A stretch of DNA of 64,000 bases, from the NCBI GenBank assembly GCA_041752735.1, contig JBGSVW010000022.1, positions 14,847 through 78,846 of the forward strand, in the 5' to 3' direction. Below the pieces are notes generated by a model that made no database searches, was not told the origin of the DNA, and saw only the letters and a list, made by a program, of their open reading frames with translations. The DNA comes from UBA1422 sp041752735 (GTDB taxonomy: Bacteria > Bacillota > Clostridia > Peptostreptococcales > Anaerovoracaceae). Position numbers and translations under genes: made by a program. Below, in pieces: positions 43,716 through 53,355 of this stretch (the first letter of the stretch is position 1; each line of letters opens with the position of its first letter).

Positions 43716-44126
43716 TTGGCTGAATCATATGCCATAAAAACAGAACGTGGAAACATTCTGATTACAAAAAAGGTTATTGCCCGGATTGTTGTGGATGCCG
43801 TCGATAAATTTGAAGGCAAGGTGTTTATCACCAACCAGAACGGAAAACTATTCGGTGCTTTTTCGCGACTTGGTGGGTTGGATGAAACCATCAACATGGA
43901 AATCAATTTCAGTGAAAAAGGGGTAGATATCCGACTTTTTATCGTGGTACGATTTGGTACCAGCATCGGCATGGTCACTACACAACTTATGGATGACATT
44001 CAGATTGGGGTTAGTCATGTCATGGGGATTGAAACCAATAGCCTTTCTGTTGTACTGGCGGGCACCATCTCCAGAACGATTGCAATGAAATATGAGGAGG
44101 GCAGAAAAAAATATGGACTTAAATGA
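43716..44126 (+). CDS. Asp23/Gls24-family protein
   Basis: A 136-residue member of the Asp23/Gls24 envelope-stress family, encoded between rpmB and recG as its homologs often are. The expected pattern of an N-terminal IARIVVDAVDKFEG helix, a Gly-rich turn, and paired beta strands DIRLFIVVRFG is visible. Translation begins at TTG, supported by CAGGAGG eight bases upstream. The fatty-acid kinase (fakA/DAK) gene that commonly lies between this gene and recG is absent. Confidence 0.85.
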   Translation: MAESYAIKTERGNILITKKVIARIVVDAVDKFEGKVFITNQNGKLFGAFSRLGGLDETINMEINFSEKGVDIRLFIVVRFGTSIGMVTTQLMDDIQIGVSHVMGIETNSLSVVLAGTISRTIAMKYEEGRKKYGLK

Positions 44127-46182
44127 TTCCATCGCTGCCATCCGGGGTGTTGGCCCCAAAAAAGCTCTGAGGTTAAACAACATCGGCATCTTTTCTGTGG
44201 AGGACTTGCTTAATCATTTCCCCCGAGGATATCAAGATAGAAGAGAAGTGACGTCAATTTCCAACTTGCAAAATGGAAGTCCTGCCCTGACCAGTGGTGT
44301 AGTTACGATGGTTGTGAAGGAATCAACCCGCTATAAGAAACAGCAGATTCTTAGAATTCTGGTAGAGGACAGCTTGCCCGGTGGTGAAGTCTCAACGATG
44401 GAAGTTGTCTTTTTTCATGTAAACTATTTGGAAAGTCAATTCATTAAAGGCGATGTTTACTTTTTCTATGGGATTCCAAAAGTAGAGTGGGGAAAACGTC
44501 AGATGGTTTTTCCTGAATTTTTTCCTGCAAATTCTCCACAAGCAAGCATTCAAGCGCGTACAATTCTGCCGCTATACCCATTAACGTATGGGATTTCTCA
44601 GGTTGAACTTCGAAAGTGGATAAGAAATGCGCTGGAACCTCCTTGCGAATTTAAAGAGTATTTACCTGACAAAGTGCAAAAGCATTGCAGACTATGCTCT
44701 CTTGATTACGCCATGCACAAGATTCATTTTCCCGATGAGAAAGTAGAATTAAAAGCGGCAAAGTATAGATTGATATTTGACGAGCTATATCTGCTCCAAT
44801 TGGGATTGATGTTGATGACACAACATAATAAAGCAGGTCAACCGGGTCTTCCCATGAAGGGAGATATCAAACCATTTATAGACAGATTGCCTTTCTGCTT
44901 GACGGATGCCCAGAATAAAATTATAGATGAAATGTTTGGCGATATGATTTCAGGTAGACGCATGAATCGTTTAATACAGGGGGATGTTGGCTCTGGTAAG
45001 ACTGTCTTGGCTGCACTTGGACTGTTTAAGGCCGTAATAAGCGGATATCAGGGGGTGCTAATGGCACCAACGGAACTTCTTGCCATCCAGCATGAGAGGA
45101 CCTTTAGAAGCCTATTTCGGGGGCTTGTGAGGCTTGATGGAGAAGAAATAAAAATCGCTTTATTGACAGGCGGAATGAAAGCGGCAAATAAGAATGCCGT
45201 ATTGACTCAATTAGCATCAGGTGAACTGGATATCGTCATTGGGACACATGCAGTAATCCAACCGGGTGTCAAATTCAATAATCTGGGATTGGTTGTAACA
45301 GACGAACAACACCGTTTTGGGGTGGAACAACGAATGCACCTAAATGAAAAGGGGGACACACCCCATATTTTAGTTATGACGGCCACTCCTATTCCAAGAA
45401 CTCTGGCTGTAATTTTGTTTGGAGATATGGATATTTCTTTGCTGGATGAAAAACCGGCTGGCCGCCAGGAGATCATAACAAAAGCTTTTGATGATTTGCA
45501 CAGGTCTGAAGTATATCGTTTTGTTGAACAAGAACTAAAAAGTGGCAAACAGGCATTTGTGGTCACCCCGTTGATAGAAGAGTCAGATACGCTGGAAATA
45601 AAATCAGTAGAAGAAGTATTTGCTCAATTGGAAAAAGAGTTTCCCAAATATAAAGTAGCATGTTTACATGGGAGCATGCCAAGAAAAGAAAAAGACGCCA
45701 TCATGTTGGATTTTTCTGAAGGGCGGATTCATCTATTGGTTTCAACGGTAGTCGTTGAAGTAGGAATTGATGTTCCCAATGCCTCTGTGATGGTAGTAGA
45801 AAATGCAGAACGCTTTGGTCTGGCGCAATTGCATCAGTTGCGCGGAAGGGTTGGCCGTGGTGAGGCTCAATCCTATTGTTTATTGATTTCAGAAGGTAAT
45901 AGCAATTACGCAAAACAGCGATCAGATATTATGGTGTCATCATCTGATGGATTCTATATCGCCGAAAAAGATCTGGAACTAAGAGGCCCGGGAGAATTTT
46001 TTGGGACACGACAACATGGCCTGCCGGAACTGAAACTCGCTGATCTTTTCAGACATATTAAAATTCTGGAAGAAGCAAAAATTCAAGCGGCTCAAACCCT
46101 AAACACTGACCCGGAATTAACCGGGTATCCTTTACTACAAGAAAAAGCGAAAGTGCTCTTCGAAAGGGGGCTGAATTTATGA
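44113..46182 (+). CDS. recG: ATP-dependent DNA helicase RecG
   Basis: A 689-residue superfamily-2 helicase that remodels stalled forks. The N-terminal wedge domain starts GVGPKKALRLNNIGI and DLLNHFPRGYQDR. Walker A is QGDVGSGKTVLAA, motif II DEQHRFGVEQR, motif III TATPIPRTLA, and motif VI QLRGRVGRGE. The start at 44113 overlaps the asp23 stop and has GGAGGG eleven bases upstream; an in-frame ATG at 44092 lacks one. The stop overlaps rsmD (ATGA). Confidence 0.96.
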   Translation: MDLNDSIAAIRGVGPKKALRLNNIGIFSVEDLLNHFPRGYQDRREVTSISNLQNGSPALTSGVVTMVVKESTRYKKQQILRILVEDSLPGGEVSTMEVVFFHVNYLESQFIKGDVYFFYGIPKVEWGKRQMVFPEFFPANSPQASIQARTILPLYPLTYGISQVELRKWIRNALEPPCEFKEYLPDKVQKHCRLCSLDYAMHKIHFPDEKVELKAAKYRLIFDELYLLQLGLMLMTQHNKAGQPGLPMKGDIKPFIDRLPFCLTDAQNKIIDEMFGDMISGRRMNRLIQGDVGSGKTVLAALGLFKAVISGYQGVLMAPTELLAIQHERTFRSLFRGLVRLDGEEIKIALLTGGMKAANKNAVLTQLASGELDIVIGTHAVIQPGVKFNNLGLVVTDEQHRFGVEQRMHLNEKGDTPHILVMTATPIPRTLAVILFGDMDISLLDEKPAGRQEIITKAFDDLHRSEVYRFVEQELKSGKQAFVVTPLIEESDTLEIKSVEEVFAQLEKEFPKYKVACLHGSMPRKEKDAIMLDFSEGRIHLLVSTVVVEVGIDVPNASVMVVENAERFGLAQLHQLRGRVGRGEAQSYCLLISEGNSNYAKQRSDIMVSSSDGFYIAEKDLELRGPGEFFGTRQHGLPELKLADLFRHIKILEEAKIQAAQTLNTDPELTGYPLLQEKAKVLFERGLNL

Positions 46183-46718
46183 GAATCATTGCCGGTTTAT
46201 ACAAAGGCCGAAAATTAAACCCACCTACGGACAGGTCCGTCAGACCTACTCCTGATCGGGTCAAGGAAGCGCTTTTTAGCATTTTAGGCGGACATGTTGA
46301 AGATGCAATTGTGCTGGATCTATTCGCCGGGAGCGGTAATTTGGGATTGGAAGCATTAAGCCGTGGTGCAAGCAAGTGTTATTTTGGAGACAGTTCCAGA
46401 GACAGTATCCGCTTGTTGCATGGCAATGTTGCCCACTGTAAAGCAGAAGCATTTTCTCATATTATGCAGGGCGATTACAGAAATGTGTTGGCGCAGTTAA
46501 GAGAAAAGATTGACCTAGTATTTGTCGACCCTCCTTACGGAGATGGTCTATGGTTGGATGTACTTGGCATATTATTCGAAAAAAAACTAATGAATCCCGA
46601 TGGACTTATCGTTTTGGAGCACCCAAGAGAAGTGGAATTCCCTCAGGAAGTTTATAACTTCAGAAAAATAAAGGAAGGCCGTTACGGTACGGTTGTATTG
46701 TCTATTTACATGTGTTAA
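46179..46718 (+). CDS. rsmD: 16S rRNA (guanine966-N2)-methyltransferase RsmD
   Basis: A 179-residue SAM-dependent methyltransferase. It begins MRIIAGLYKGRKL followed by RPTPDRVKEALF, both diagnostic. SAM motif LDLFAGSGNLGLEALSRGA and the catalytic FVDPPYGDG are present. It is translationally coupled to recG, with AAGGGGG inside the recG end as ribosome site, and is followed 21 bases later by coaD, the standard rsmD-coaD pair. Confidence 0.95.
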   Translation: MRIIAGLYKGRKLNPPTDRSVRPTPDRVKEALFSILGGHVEDAIVLDLFAGSGNLGLEALSRGASKCYFGDSSRDSIRLLHGNVAHCKAEAFSHIMQGDYRNVLAQLREKIDLVFVDPPYGDGLWLDVLGILFEKKLMNPDGLIVLEHPREVEFPQEVYNFRKIKEGRYGTVVLSIYMC

Positions 46719-46739
46719 AATTATTTTTGGAGGAAAATT

Positions 46740-47222
46740 ATGAAAAAAGCACTATACGCCGGGTCCTTCGATCCACTCACATGCGGTCACTTCGACCTTA
46801 TTGTTCGAAGTGCAAAGTTATATGACGAGTTGGTGGTCGGGGTAATCAACAATCCTTCAAAACAACCATGGTTTCTTGCTGAAGAACGCATGGCAATGAT
46901 AGAACAAAGCGTGAAGGGTCTTTCAAATGTTCGAGTTGATACATTTACCGGACTTTTGGCAGAGTATGTGAACCAAAACAACTTTGATGTTGTAATACGT
47001 GGGCTTCGTGGCAACACGGATTTTGATTATGAAATTCAAATGGCACAGATGAATGCAAGACTATATGAGGGAAGGGTAGAGACAATTTTTCTCATGACAG
47101 ATCCTCGTTTTTCGTTCATCAATTCAAGTATGGCAAAAGAAGTGTTTTCGTTGGGGGGTAACATCGAGGGGCTTGTTCCGGATGCAATCTTCGAAGCCAT
47201 GGTCAGCAAGTACAGCAAATAG
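46740..47222 (+). CDS. coaD: Phosphopantetheine adenylyltransferase CoaD
   Basis: A 160-residue nucleotidyltransferase for the fourth step of coenzyme A synthesis. The N-terminal YAGSFDPLTCGHFDLI contains the TxGH nucleotide-binding motif; VIRGLRGNTDFDYE and FINSSMAKEV are the further family motifs (the last usually ISSSMVKEV). GGAGG lies upstream of the ATG. Confidence 0.96.
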   Translation: MKKALYAGSFDPLTCGHFDLIVRSAKLYDELVVGVINNPSKQPWFLAEERMAMIEQSVKGLSNVRVDTFTGLLAEYVNQNNFDVVIRGLRGNTDFDYEIQMAQMNARLYEGRVETIFLMTDPRFSFINSSMAKEVFSLGGNIEGLVPDAIFEAMVSKYSK

Positions 47223-47242
47223 AGACATCAGGGAGGTATGAA

Positions 47243-47821
47243 ATGAAAGTATTAGAGCTTTTGGATGAAATTGAAGAAATCATTGATACAGCATCAGGAT
47301 TTCCCCTTACGGGTAAGATTATGGTTGACGCCAGCGAACTTCTGGAACTGACAAAAGAAATCCGCACAGAACTTCCGGACGAAATTCATCAAGCACAATG
47401 GATCAAAAATGAACGGGAACGAATTCTTGGAGATGCCAAGGTTGAGTATGAAACGGTTATGAATGATGCAAAGAAGCAGGCGGACTACTTAGTTGAAAAC
47501 CATGAAATCACCATCAGAGCAAAAAAACGTGCCGAGGACTTGCTTAGTGTTACGGAATCCAATGTCAAAAAATTAAAGATGAGCACTTATGACTATATTG
47601 ATAACATCCTCTTTAACTTCCAAGAAAAGATGGATGAAATGAATGTGATTTACTTTACCGAAATGTTTAATAATCTAGAGCGAACTTTCACAGGAATCCA
47701 TGAAACTTTGGCTAACAACCGAGATGAAATTAAGGATTTAGCATACCGCACTCAAATGGAGAGTGACGGGACTGTGTCAAAAGAAGTGAATGCTTCCGCC
47801 TATTACGATGACGAAGAGTAA
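47243..47821 (+). CDS. Conserved clostridial coiled-coil protein
   Basis: A 192-residue, highly charged soluble protein. After a short N-terminal module (LLDEIEEIIDTASGFPLTGKIMVD) it is almost entirely helical with heptad-like spacing, resembling the ATP synthase b/E-type stalk or DivIVA-like proteins. Database labels such as 'ATPase' for these neighbours of coaD rest on that resemblance; no nucleotide-binding motif is visible. The gene lies between coaD and tmcAL, the usual place. GGGAGG precedes the ATG. Confidence 0.75.
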   Translation: MKVLELLDEIEEIIDTASGFPLTGKIMVDASELLELTKEIRTELPDEIHQAQWIKNERERILGDAKVEYETVMNDAKKQADYLVENHEITIRAKKRAEDLLSVTESNVKKLKMSTYDYIDNILFNFQEKMDEMNVIYFTEMFNNLERTFTGIHETLANNRDEIKDLAYRTQMESDGTVSKEVNASAYYDDEE

Positions 47822-47838
47822 AGAAGGGAAGTGCGGCA

Positions 47839-48960
47839 ATGAATGTAGCAGGAATTGTAGCTGAATACAACCCAATGCACAGTGGCCACATTTATCATCT
47901 TCAACAGACGAAAGAAATATGCAAGGCTGATTTTGTTGTGGCTGTCATGAGTGGCAATTTTACGCAACGAGGAGAACCCGCCATTTACGATAAATGGTTG
48001 AGGGCGGCAGCAGCCGTCAAAAATGGGGTAGATTTGGTCTTTGAACTTCCTTTTGCTTATGCCTGCAACAGTGCGGCCTATTTTGGCACCGGAGCTGTAA
48101 ATATTCTGGACGGACTGGGCTGTGTTACACATTTAAGTTTTGGAAGCGAGTCCGGTGAAATCAAACCTTTGTTTGAACTGGCTGAATTCTTAGCCAAAGA
48201 ACCAAAAGACTATAAAGAGGCACTCAAAAAAAACTTAGAGAAAGGGCTCTCTTTTCCTAAAGCCAGAGAGAATGCTTTAACCGAGACCTTTGGAAAAGCC
48301 GATTCTCTTAAACTGCCGAATAATATTTTGGGAATTGAATATCTCAAGGCAATCATACAGCTTAAAAGTAACATTGAACCTGTCACAGTAATTCGCAAAG
48401 GGCAGGGGCATCATGAAAGTGCCAGTGAAATCAGAAGCACCATCATCTGGGATGAAAGCAAGTACTTTGACATGGTTAGACAAGCTTTTATAAAAAGTCA
48501 ATGCGGGAATCTGGATCAAATATTAGGCGCCGCAGAGGGCATACAAAATAAGATAGTCAAAAACATCCGAGCTGCAAAAGATCTGGATGATTTGATAGAC
48601 AAAGTGAAAACCAAACGATATACTTGGACCGGCATCAACAGGTTGTTGGCCCAGACACTGGTTGGCTTTACCGCCGATGAGTTCCACCAGATTAATGGAA
48701 TCCGTTATGGACGTATTCTTGCGTTTAACGAAAACGGAGCCAAGCTATTAAGGCGTATCAAAAAAACTGAATGTGCCAAAATGCCGATAATAACAAACAT
48801 CAACCGTGACATGGATCAGCATCCCGATGCGGACAGTGGGATTAAACTGTCATTGGCAAAGGATGTGCTCGCATCAGACTTATACAATCTTTCTTTCAGC
48901 AAAGACTTGTATAAGAATAGCGATTTTGTTATGAAACCGGCTTACGTGCATCAGCTTTAA
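47839..48960 (+). CDS. tmcAL: tRNA(Met) cytidine acetate ligase TmcAL
   Basis: A 373-residue enzyme of the nucleotidyltransferase superfamily that acetylates the wobble cytidine of elongator tRNA-Met using acetate and ATP. GIVAEYNPMHSGHIYHL gives the HxGH-type motif, VMSGNFTQRGEPAIYDKW is the diagnostic second block, and RKGQGHHESASEIRS the later one. Its product uses free acetate, and acetate kinase is encoded next to it, a conserved clostridial pairing. AAGGGAAG precedes the ATG. Confidence 0.92.
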   Translation: MNVAGIVAEYNPMHSGHIYHLQQTKEICKADFVVAVMSGNFTQRGEPAIYDKWLRAAAAVKNGVDLVFELPFAYACNSAAYFGTGAVNILDGLGCVTHLSFGSESGEIKPLFELAEFLAKEPKDYKEALKKNLEKGLSFPKARENALTETFGKADSLKLPNNILGIEYLKAIIQLKSNIEPVTVIRKGQGHHESASEIRSTIIWDESKYFDMVRQAFIKSQCGNLDQILGAAEGIQNKIVKNIRAAKDLDDLIDKVKTKRYTWTGINRLLAQTLVGFTADEFHQINGIRYGRILAFNENGAKLLRRIKKTECAKMPIITNINRDMDQHPDADSGIKLSLAKDVLASDLYNLSFSKDLYKNSDFVMKPAYVHQL

Positions 48961-48986
48961 TATTATTAAACGATGGAGGAAAAACA

Positions 48987-50192
48987 ATGAAAGTATTAGT
49001 CGTCAACTGTGGAAGTTCATCACTGAAATATCAGGTGCTGGACATGATCGGGGAAATGGTGCTTGCCAAAGGACTGATTGAAAGAATCGGACTGAATGGC
49101 TCTGTCATCAAACATGAAAAAGAAGGCATGGACAAGGTCGTTAAAGAAGTTCCAATGAAAGACCACAAGGATGCCATTAAGCAAATGTTGGAATTTGTGT
49201 TGGATCCTGTTCATGGCGTAATCAAAGACATGTCAGAACTCAGTGCTGTTGGTCACAGAGTCGTTCATGCCGGCGAAAAATATGCCAGATCTGTTATGAT
49301 CACAGAAGATGTCATCAATGCACTTGAAGAATGCATTGAAATGGCACCACTGCACAATCCGCCCAATTTGTTGGGTATTGCAGCCTGCAAGGAATTGATG
49401 CCTGACACACCTATGGTTGGTGTCTTTGATACGGCTTTCCATCAGACGATGCCCCCTGAATCATATATTTATGCAATTCCTTATGAATATTATGAAAAAT
49501 ACGGAATCAGAAAATACGGATTCCATGGAACGAGCCATCAATATGTTGCACAACGCGCCGCAGAAATCTTGGGCCGCAACCTCAATGAAATGAAGATTAT
49601 CACTTGCCACCTAGGCAACGGTGCATCGGTATGCGCAATCAAAAGAGGCAAGTGCATAGATACCTCCATGGGATATACCCCCCTGGAAGGTCTGGCAATG
49701 GGTACTCGCTCCGGCGATATCGATCCTGCAATCGTAGGCTTCATAGGAGAAAAGGTTGGATTGTCATTTAGTGGCGTTAACAATGTTTTGAATAAAGAAT
49801 CCGGTGTCCTTGGCATTTCCGGCGTTTCTGCAGACTTCAGAGACATTGAAGAAGCAGCAGCAGAAGGAAACGAAAGAGCACAGCTGGCGCTTAAGGTTTT
49901 TGCCCACAAAGTACGACATTACATTGGTGCCTACATTGCGGAGATGAATGGTGTTGATGCACTTGTATTTACAGCGGGTATCGGTGAAAACGGAATCGAA
50001 ATGCGTGATGTGATTTGCAATGACTTGAATAACCTTGGCATCAAAATGGATTTGGTAAAAAACAAAGTCCGAGGTAAAGAAACGATTATATCCACCGATG
50101 ATTCGCCTGTCAAAGTTTTATTGGTTCCCACCAATGAAGAATTGATGATTGCACGTGACACATATGAAATCGTAAAAAGTAGTCAGAAGTAG
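48987..50192 (+). CDS. ackA: Acetate kinase
   Basis: A 401-residue ASKHA-fold enzyme converting acetyl phosphate and ADP to acetate and ATP, a main energy step in fermenters. VNCGSSSLKYQV at the start, GHRVVHAGEKY, FGxTAFHQ-type VFDTAFHQTMP, and FHGTSHQYVA are the conserved blocks. Phosphotransacetylase is not in the window. GGAGGA precedes the ATG, 26 bases after tmcAL. Confidence 0.97.
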   Translation: MKVLVVNCGSSSLKYQVLDMIGEMVLAKGLIERIGLNGSVIKHEKEGMDKVVKEVPMKDHKDAIKQMLEFVLDPVHGVIKDMSELSAVGHRVVHAGEKYARSVMITEDVINALEECIEMAPLHNPPNLLGIAACKELMPDTPMVGVFDTAFHQTMPPESYIYAIPYEYYEKYGIRKYGFHGTSHQYVAQRAAEILGRNLNEMKIITCHLGNGASVCAIKRGKCIDTSMGYTPLEGLAMGTRSGDIDPAIVGFIGEKVGLSFSGVNNVLNKESGVLGISGVSADFRDIEEAAAEGNERAQLALKVFAHKVRHYIGAYIAEMNGVDALVFTAGIGENGIEMRDVICNDLNNLGIKMDLVKNKVRGKETIISTDDSPVKVLLVPTNEELMIARDTYEIVKSSQK

Positions 50193-50231
50193 ACAAAAGG
50201 CGTGAAATACCGTGATACCATCAAAAATATG

Positions 50232-50261
50232 TTGACAAGTAACGGCTAAAAAGTATATAAT
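50232..50261 (+). promoter_or_regulatory. rpmF promoter
   Basis: TTGACA (50232-50237), 18-base spacer, TATAAT (50256-50261), about 50 bases before rpmF. Confidence 0.75.
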
Positions 50262-50316
50262 TCACCCGTTGCGAATCAACAGATGATTCATTTCGTACGC
50301 AAAGGAGGTGTAGATA

Positions 50317-50490
50317 ATGGCAGTACCAAAGAGGAAAACATCGAAGGCAAAGAGAAACTCCAGAGAAGCAGCAAACATGAAGATGAAAGCACCAGGACTA
50401 TCAACTTGTCCTCAGTGTCATGAAGCTAAACTTCCGCACAGAGTTTGCCCCAACTGTAATTACTACGATGGCAAGGAAGTTGTTTCCTAG
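50317..50490 (+). CDS. rpmF: 50S ribosomal protein L32
   Basis: A 57-residue ribosomal protein: MAVPKRKTSKAKRNSREA at the N-terminus, then CPQC and CPNC zinc-binding pairs. AAAGGAGG precedes the ATG and a promoter is present. The DUF177 (YceD) gene that usually lies just upstream of rpmF, and the plsX/acpP genes that often follow, are missing here. Confidence 0.96.
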   Translation: MAVPKRKTSKAKRNSREAANMKMKAPGLSTCPQCHEAKLPHRVCPNCNYYDGKEVVS

Positions 50491-50529
50491 TCAATCGCAG
50501 ACAAACTAATATCCGTAACGGATCTATTT

Positions 50530-50556
50530 CCGGCAGGTGAAACCATCTGCCGGTTT
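50530..50556 (+). terminator. Terminator after rpmF
   Basis: CCGGCAGGTG pairs with CATCTGCCGG (one wobble), followed by TTTTTT. Confidence 0.85.
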
Positions 50557-50610
50557 TTTGTTGACAATATATGGAAATATATGTAATATGTAAATATATG
50601 GGAGGTAGAG

Positions 50611-51681
50611 ATGAAAACAATTAATATTTCTATTACAACGAAAGATCCGGACTATGACGTCGCCTTATCCAGAAGTTTGCTACTTAATAACAACTATTTC
50701 ACCATTTCGGTGCATCAATCAAAACAGGATAACCGTGAATGGGATTTATTATTAACTGATGATATGAACACATCAAACGAACGTACTGTATATTTAACAG
50801 ATGACCCGACATTAGAGAGCATCAGTGAAGAAAATAATTGTTATATTCTTTACAAGTATCAGCAGGTAGGACACATTTCTAACATCCTGCGCCTGGCACA
50901 CAGTGGTTTTTCTAATTCAATCATGCCAACGTATGATACTGAGCAAACAAACATAATCTGTATTTGTTCCTCCAGTGGTGGGTCCGGATGCACATCGGTG
51001 GCATTGGCAATTTCTCAAGAATTATCAAGATTTCACTGCAAAAAAGTTTTATATATCAGTCTGGAAGAATTTGAGTCTACAGACAGATACTTTCCTGAAA
51101 GTAAATTTGAATTTAATAATATTAATAAATTTCTATATTTAATCTTAAATAATAGCGATAGAAGCTGTCATATTTCCGAGGGATATATGTGTGAAGATGA
51201 ATATGGGGTTTTCACGTTTCATCCTTCCAGAGGCAGGAACCCATTGAGAGAACTGACCGGTAACGAATTTGCGTTTTTCATCAACCATATTACAAAAGAA
51301 AAAGTCTTTACTGATTTGATTCTGGATTGTGGAAATGGATTAGACGAGTCAATTCTTTCTGCATTTCAAATATCCAATATGAATTTCATTGTCACAGGAA
51401 AAAATCCGAATTTTATCCGACGGAACAACTATTTATTAACTGTATCAAACAGAATACCAATCAAGGACTCACTGGGTTTTCTGAATGTTTTCAATATGTT
51501 TATTGATGCCGAAGAAGAAATAGCTGATTATATCAGGGAAAATGAAATGGAAAATCTGATTATAGAGGAGGATTCAACTAGTTTTGAAATCACCAATGGA
51601 AGGATCGTGATTTCATTGGACAAGACGTTTGGAAAAGGGATTCGAGAAGTTGTTAAGCATATTGTAATATCCAACAGATAA
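50611..51681 (+). CDS. TadZ/CpaE-like pilus-assembly ATPase
   Basis: A 356-residue MinD/ParA-superfamily protein. A degenerate receiver-like N-terminal domain (about 1-105) precedes a MinD-like domain whose Walker A reads CSSSGGSGCTSVALA, with Cys where the Walker lysine is expected, as is common in TadZ. The motif DLILDCGNGLDES corresponds to Walker A'. TadZ proteins position Tad pilus machines at the cell pole. The partner ATPase TadA is 4 kb downstream, with unrelated genes between. GGGAGG precedes the ATG. Confidence 0.75.
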   Translation: MKTINISITTKDPDYDVALSRSLLLNNNYFTISVHQSKQDNREWDLLLTDDMNTSNERTVYLTDDPTLESISEENNCYILYKYQQVGHISNILRLAHSGFSNSIMPTYDTEQTNIICICSSSGGSGCTSVALAISQELSRFHCKKVLYISLEEFESTDRYFPESKFEFNNINKFLYLILNNSDRSCHISEGYMCEDEYGVFTFHPSRGRNPLRELTGNEFAFFINHITKEKVFTDLILDCGNGLDESILSAFQISNMNFIVTGKNPNFIRRNNYLLTVSNRIPIKDSLGFLNVFNMFIDAEEEIADYIRENEMENLIIEEDSTSFEITNGRIVISLDKTFGKGIREVVKHIVISNR

Positions 51682-51737
51682 GAAAAGAATACACACGAAA
51701 GGTTGGTCTGTGCTATAATATTTACAGAGGTAATTCT

Positions 51738-52424
51738 ATGCGTAAAATATTGATTATTGAAGATGAACCCAACATCAGAGAATTGGTATCCTATAATCTT
51801 AGGGCCGGTGGTTTCTTGTCATTGGAAGCGGAAGACGGGGTTACGGGCATGGAAATGGCTGAAACAGAAAAACCCGATCTTATTTTATTAGACATTATGT
51901 TACCGGGCAAAGATGGTTACGAAATTTGTAAAGAATTGCGTTCAGCAGGCAACAAAACACCAATTATTATGATGACTGCAAAAACTGACGAAGTTGACAA
52001 AGTACTGGGGTTGGAATTCGGTGCGGACGATTATATTTCAAAACCCTTTGGGGTTAGGGAGCTCATGGCCAGAATTAAAGCCGTACTTCGCCGATTCGAA
52101 GGGAATACCGGTGAAGAGCATGCAGGAGAAATTCTTAGGGTTGATGAAATTTCCATCGACATCGGAAGGCATGAGGTTATAGTTGAGGGACATAAAGTCG
52201 ATTTGACGATGAAAGAGTTTGAACTTTTGACATTCCTCACCAGGAACCGAGGAAGAGCCTTCAGCAGGGATGAATTGCTGGATAAAGTCTGGGGTATAAA
52301 TTATCTTGGCGAAAGCCGAACAGTAGATGTGCATATTCGGCACTTAAGAAAAAAAATGTCTCTTCACGAAGATGAAGATAAATATATTGAAACAATACGT
52401 GGGAAAGGATACAAAATGAAGTGA
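51738..52424 (+). CDS. Response regulator, OmpR/PhoP type
   Basis: A 228-residue two-component regulator. The receiver domain has DE at 9-10, phosphoacceptor D52 in LLDIMLPGKDG and K in ISKPFG; the C-terminal winged helix (from about 130) shows MKEFELLTFLTRNRGRAFSR and VDVHIRHLRKK. A TATAAT (51714-51719) lies shortly upstream with a weak -35. The stop overlaps the kinase GTG start. PhoP of phosphate control is the closest likeness, but no phosphate genes are here. Confidence 0.93.
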   Translation: MRKILIIEDEPNIRELVSYNLRAGGFLSLEAEDGVTGMEMAETEKPDLILLDIMLPGKDGYEICKELRSAGNKTPIIMMTAKTDEVDKVLGLEFGADDYISKPFGVRELMARIKAVLRRFEGNTGEEHAGEILRVDEISIDIGRHEVIVEGHKVDLTMKEFELLTFLTRNRGRAFSRDELLDKVWGINYLGESRTVDVHIRHLRKKMSLHEDEDKYIETIRGKGYKMK

Positions 52425-53296
52425 AAAAAGCCTGTTTCCTAGCAATAGTATTAATTACGACGTTTAACGTTATATCGGTGATATTCATTGATAATATGGT
52501 TGCCATGGCCTTTGTGTGTAGTTTGATCACTGGGGGTGGTGTGGCAATTCTTTATTTTTATCTTATGAAATCTATCAGTGTCATGGAAAAGCAATTACAT
52601 GAAATGGAGGAAGAAAATCTCAGAGTTGAAAACATACGAAGAGGGTTCGTGGCCAATGTCACACACGAATTGAACACCCCTTTAACCTCAATCTCCGGCT
52701 TTATTGAAACATTGCAGGAAGGTGCTGCAGAAGATCCTGACACCCGCACAAAGTTTTTGGATATCATCGCCATTGAAACCGCAAGATTACAGCGATTAAT
52801 TGAAGACCTTTTGGTTTTATCTGAAATAGAGAACAAACGTGAATCCACCCTTGAAACCATCAATGTGAAGTACTCAATAGATAAGACAGTCGACTTGGTG
52901 TTACCCATTGCAGAAAAGCGCGGAATAACCTTGTTGGTCGATGTTGAAAGCGGGTTGACCATTGAGGGAAATGAAGATAGGTTCATCCAGATGATGATGA
53001 ATCTCATTGAGAATGCCATCAAGTATTCCAACGAAAGTGGGAGGGTATGGGTTGAGGGTCGCCGTGAGGGGGGACATATCGTTATCAGTGTTAAAGACGA
53101 AGGAATTGGAATAGATCGCCAGCATCAAGAAAGACTATTTGAACGTTTTTATCGTGTGGATAAATCCAGATCAAGAAAAGTGGGGGGCACTGGTTTGGGG
53201 CTTTCTATCGTAAAGCATATCGCAGCTTTGTTTGATGCCGAGCTGAAACTGGAGAGCGAACCAGGCAAGGGATCCACATTTAGACTTGTCTTTTGA
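52421..53296 (+). CDS. Sensor histidine kinase, PhoR type without PAS domain
   Basis: A 291-residue kinase starting at GTG. Two N-terminal membrane helices (about 4-23 and 27-48) are joined by a very short external loop, so it has no real extracellular sensor. The dimerisation domain has VTHELNTPLTS with H82; the ATPase domain shows NLIENAIKYSN, DEGIGID and GGTGLGLSIVKH. The small loop suggests sensing in or at the membrane. It overlaps the response-regulator gene by four bases and forms a pair with it. Confidence 0.93.
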   Translation: MKKACFLAIVLITTFNVISVIFIDNMVAMAFVCSLITGGGVAILYFYLMKSISVMEKQLHEMEEENLRVENIRRGFVANVTHELNTPLTSISGFIETLQEGAAEDPDTRTKFLDIIAIETARLQRLIEDLLVLSEIENKRESTLETINVKYSIDKTVDLVLPIAEKRGITLLVDVESGLTIEGNEDRFIQMMMNLIENAIKYSNESGRVWVEGRREGGHIVISVKDEGIGIDRQHQERLFERFYRVDKSRSRKVGGTGLGLSIVKHIAALFDAELKLESEPGKGSTFRLVF

Positions 53297-53355
53297 TGCT
53301 TGGCGAAAATCCTAACTTTTGAGAATAAAATTTATGATAAGAAGGAGGATAGTAC

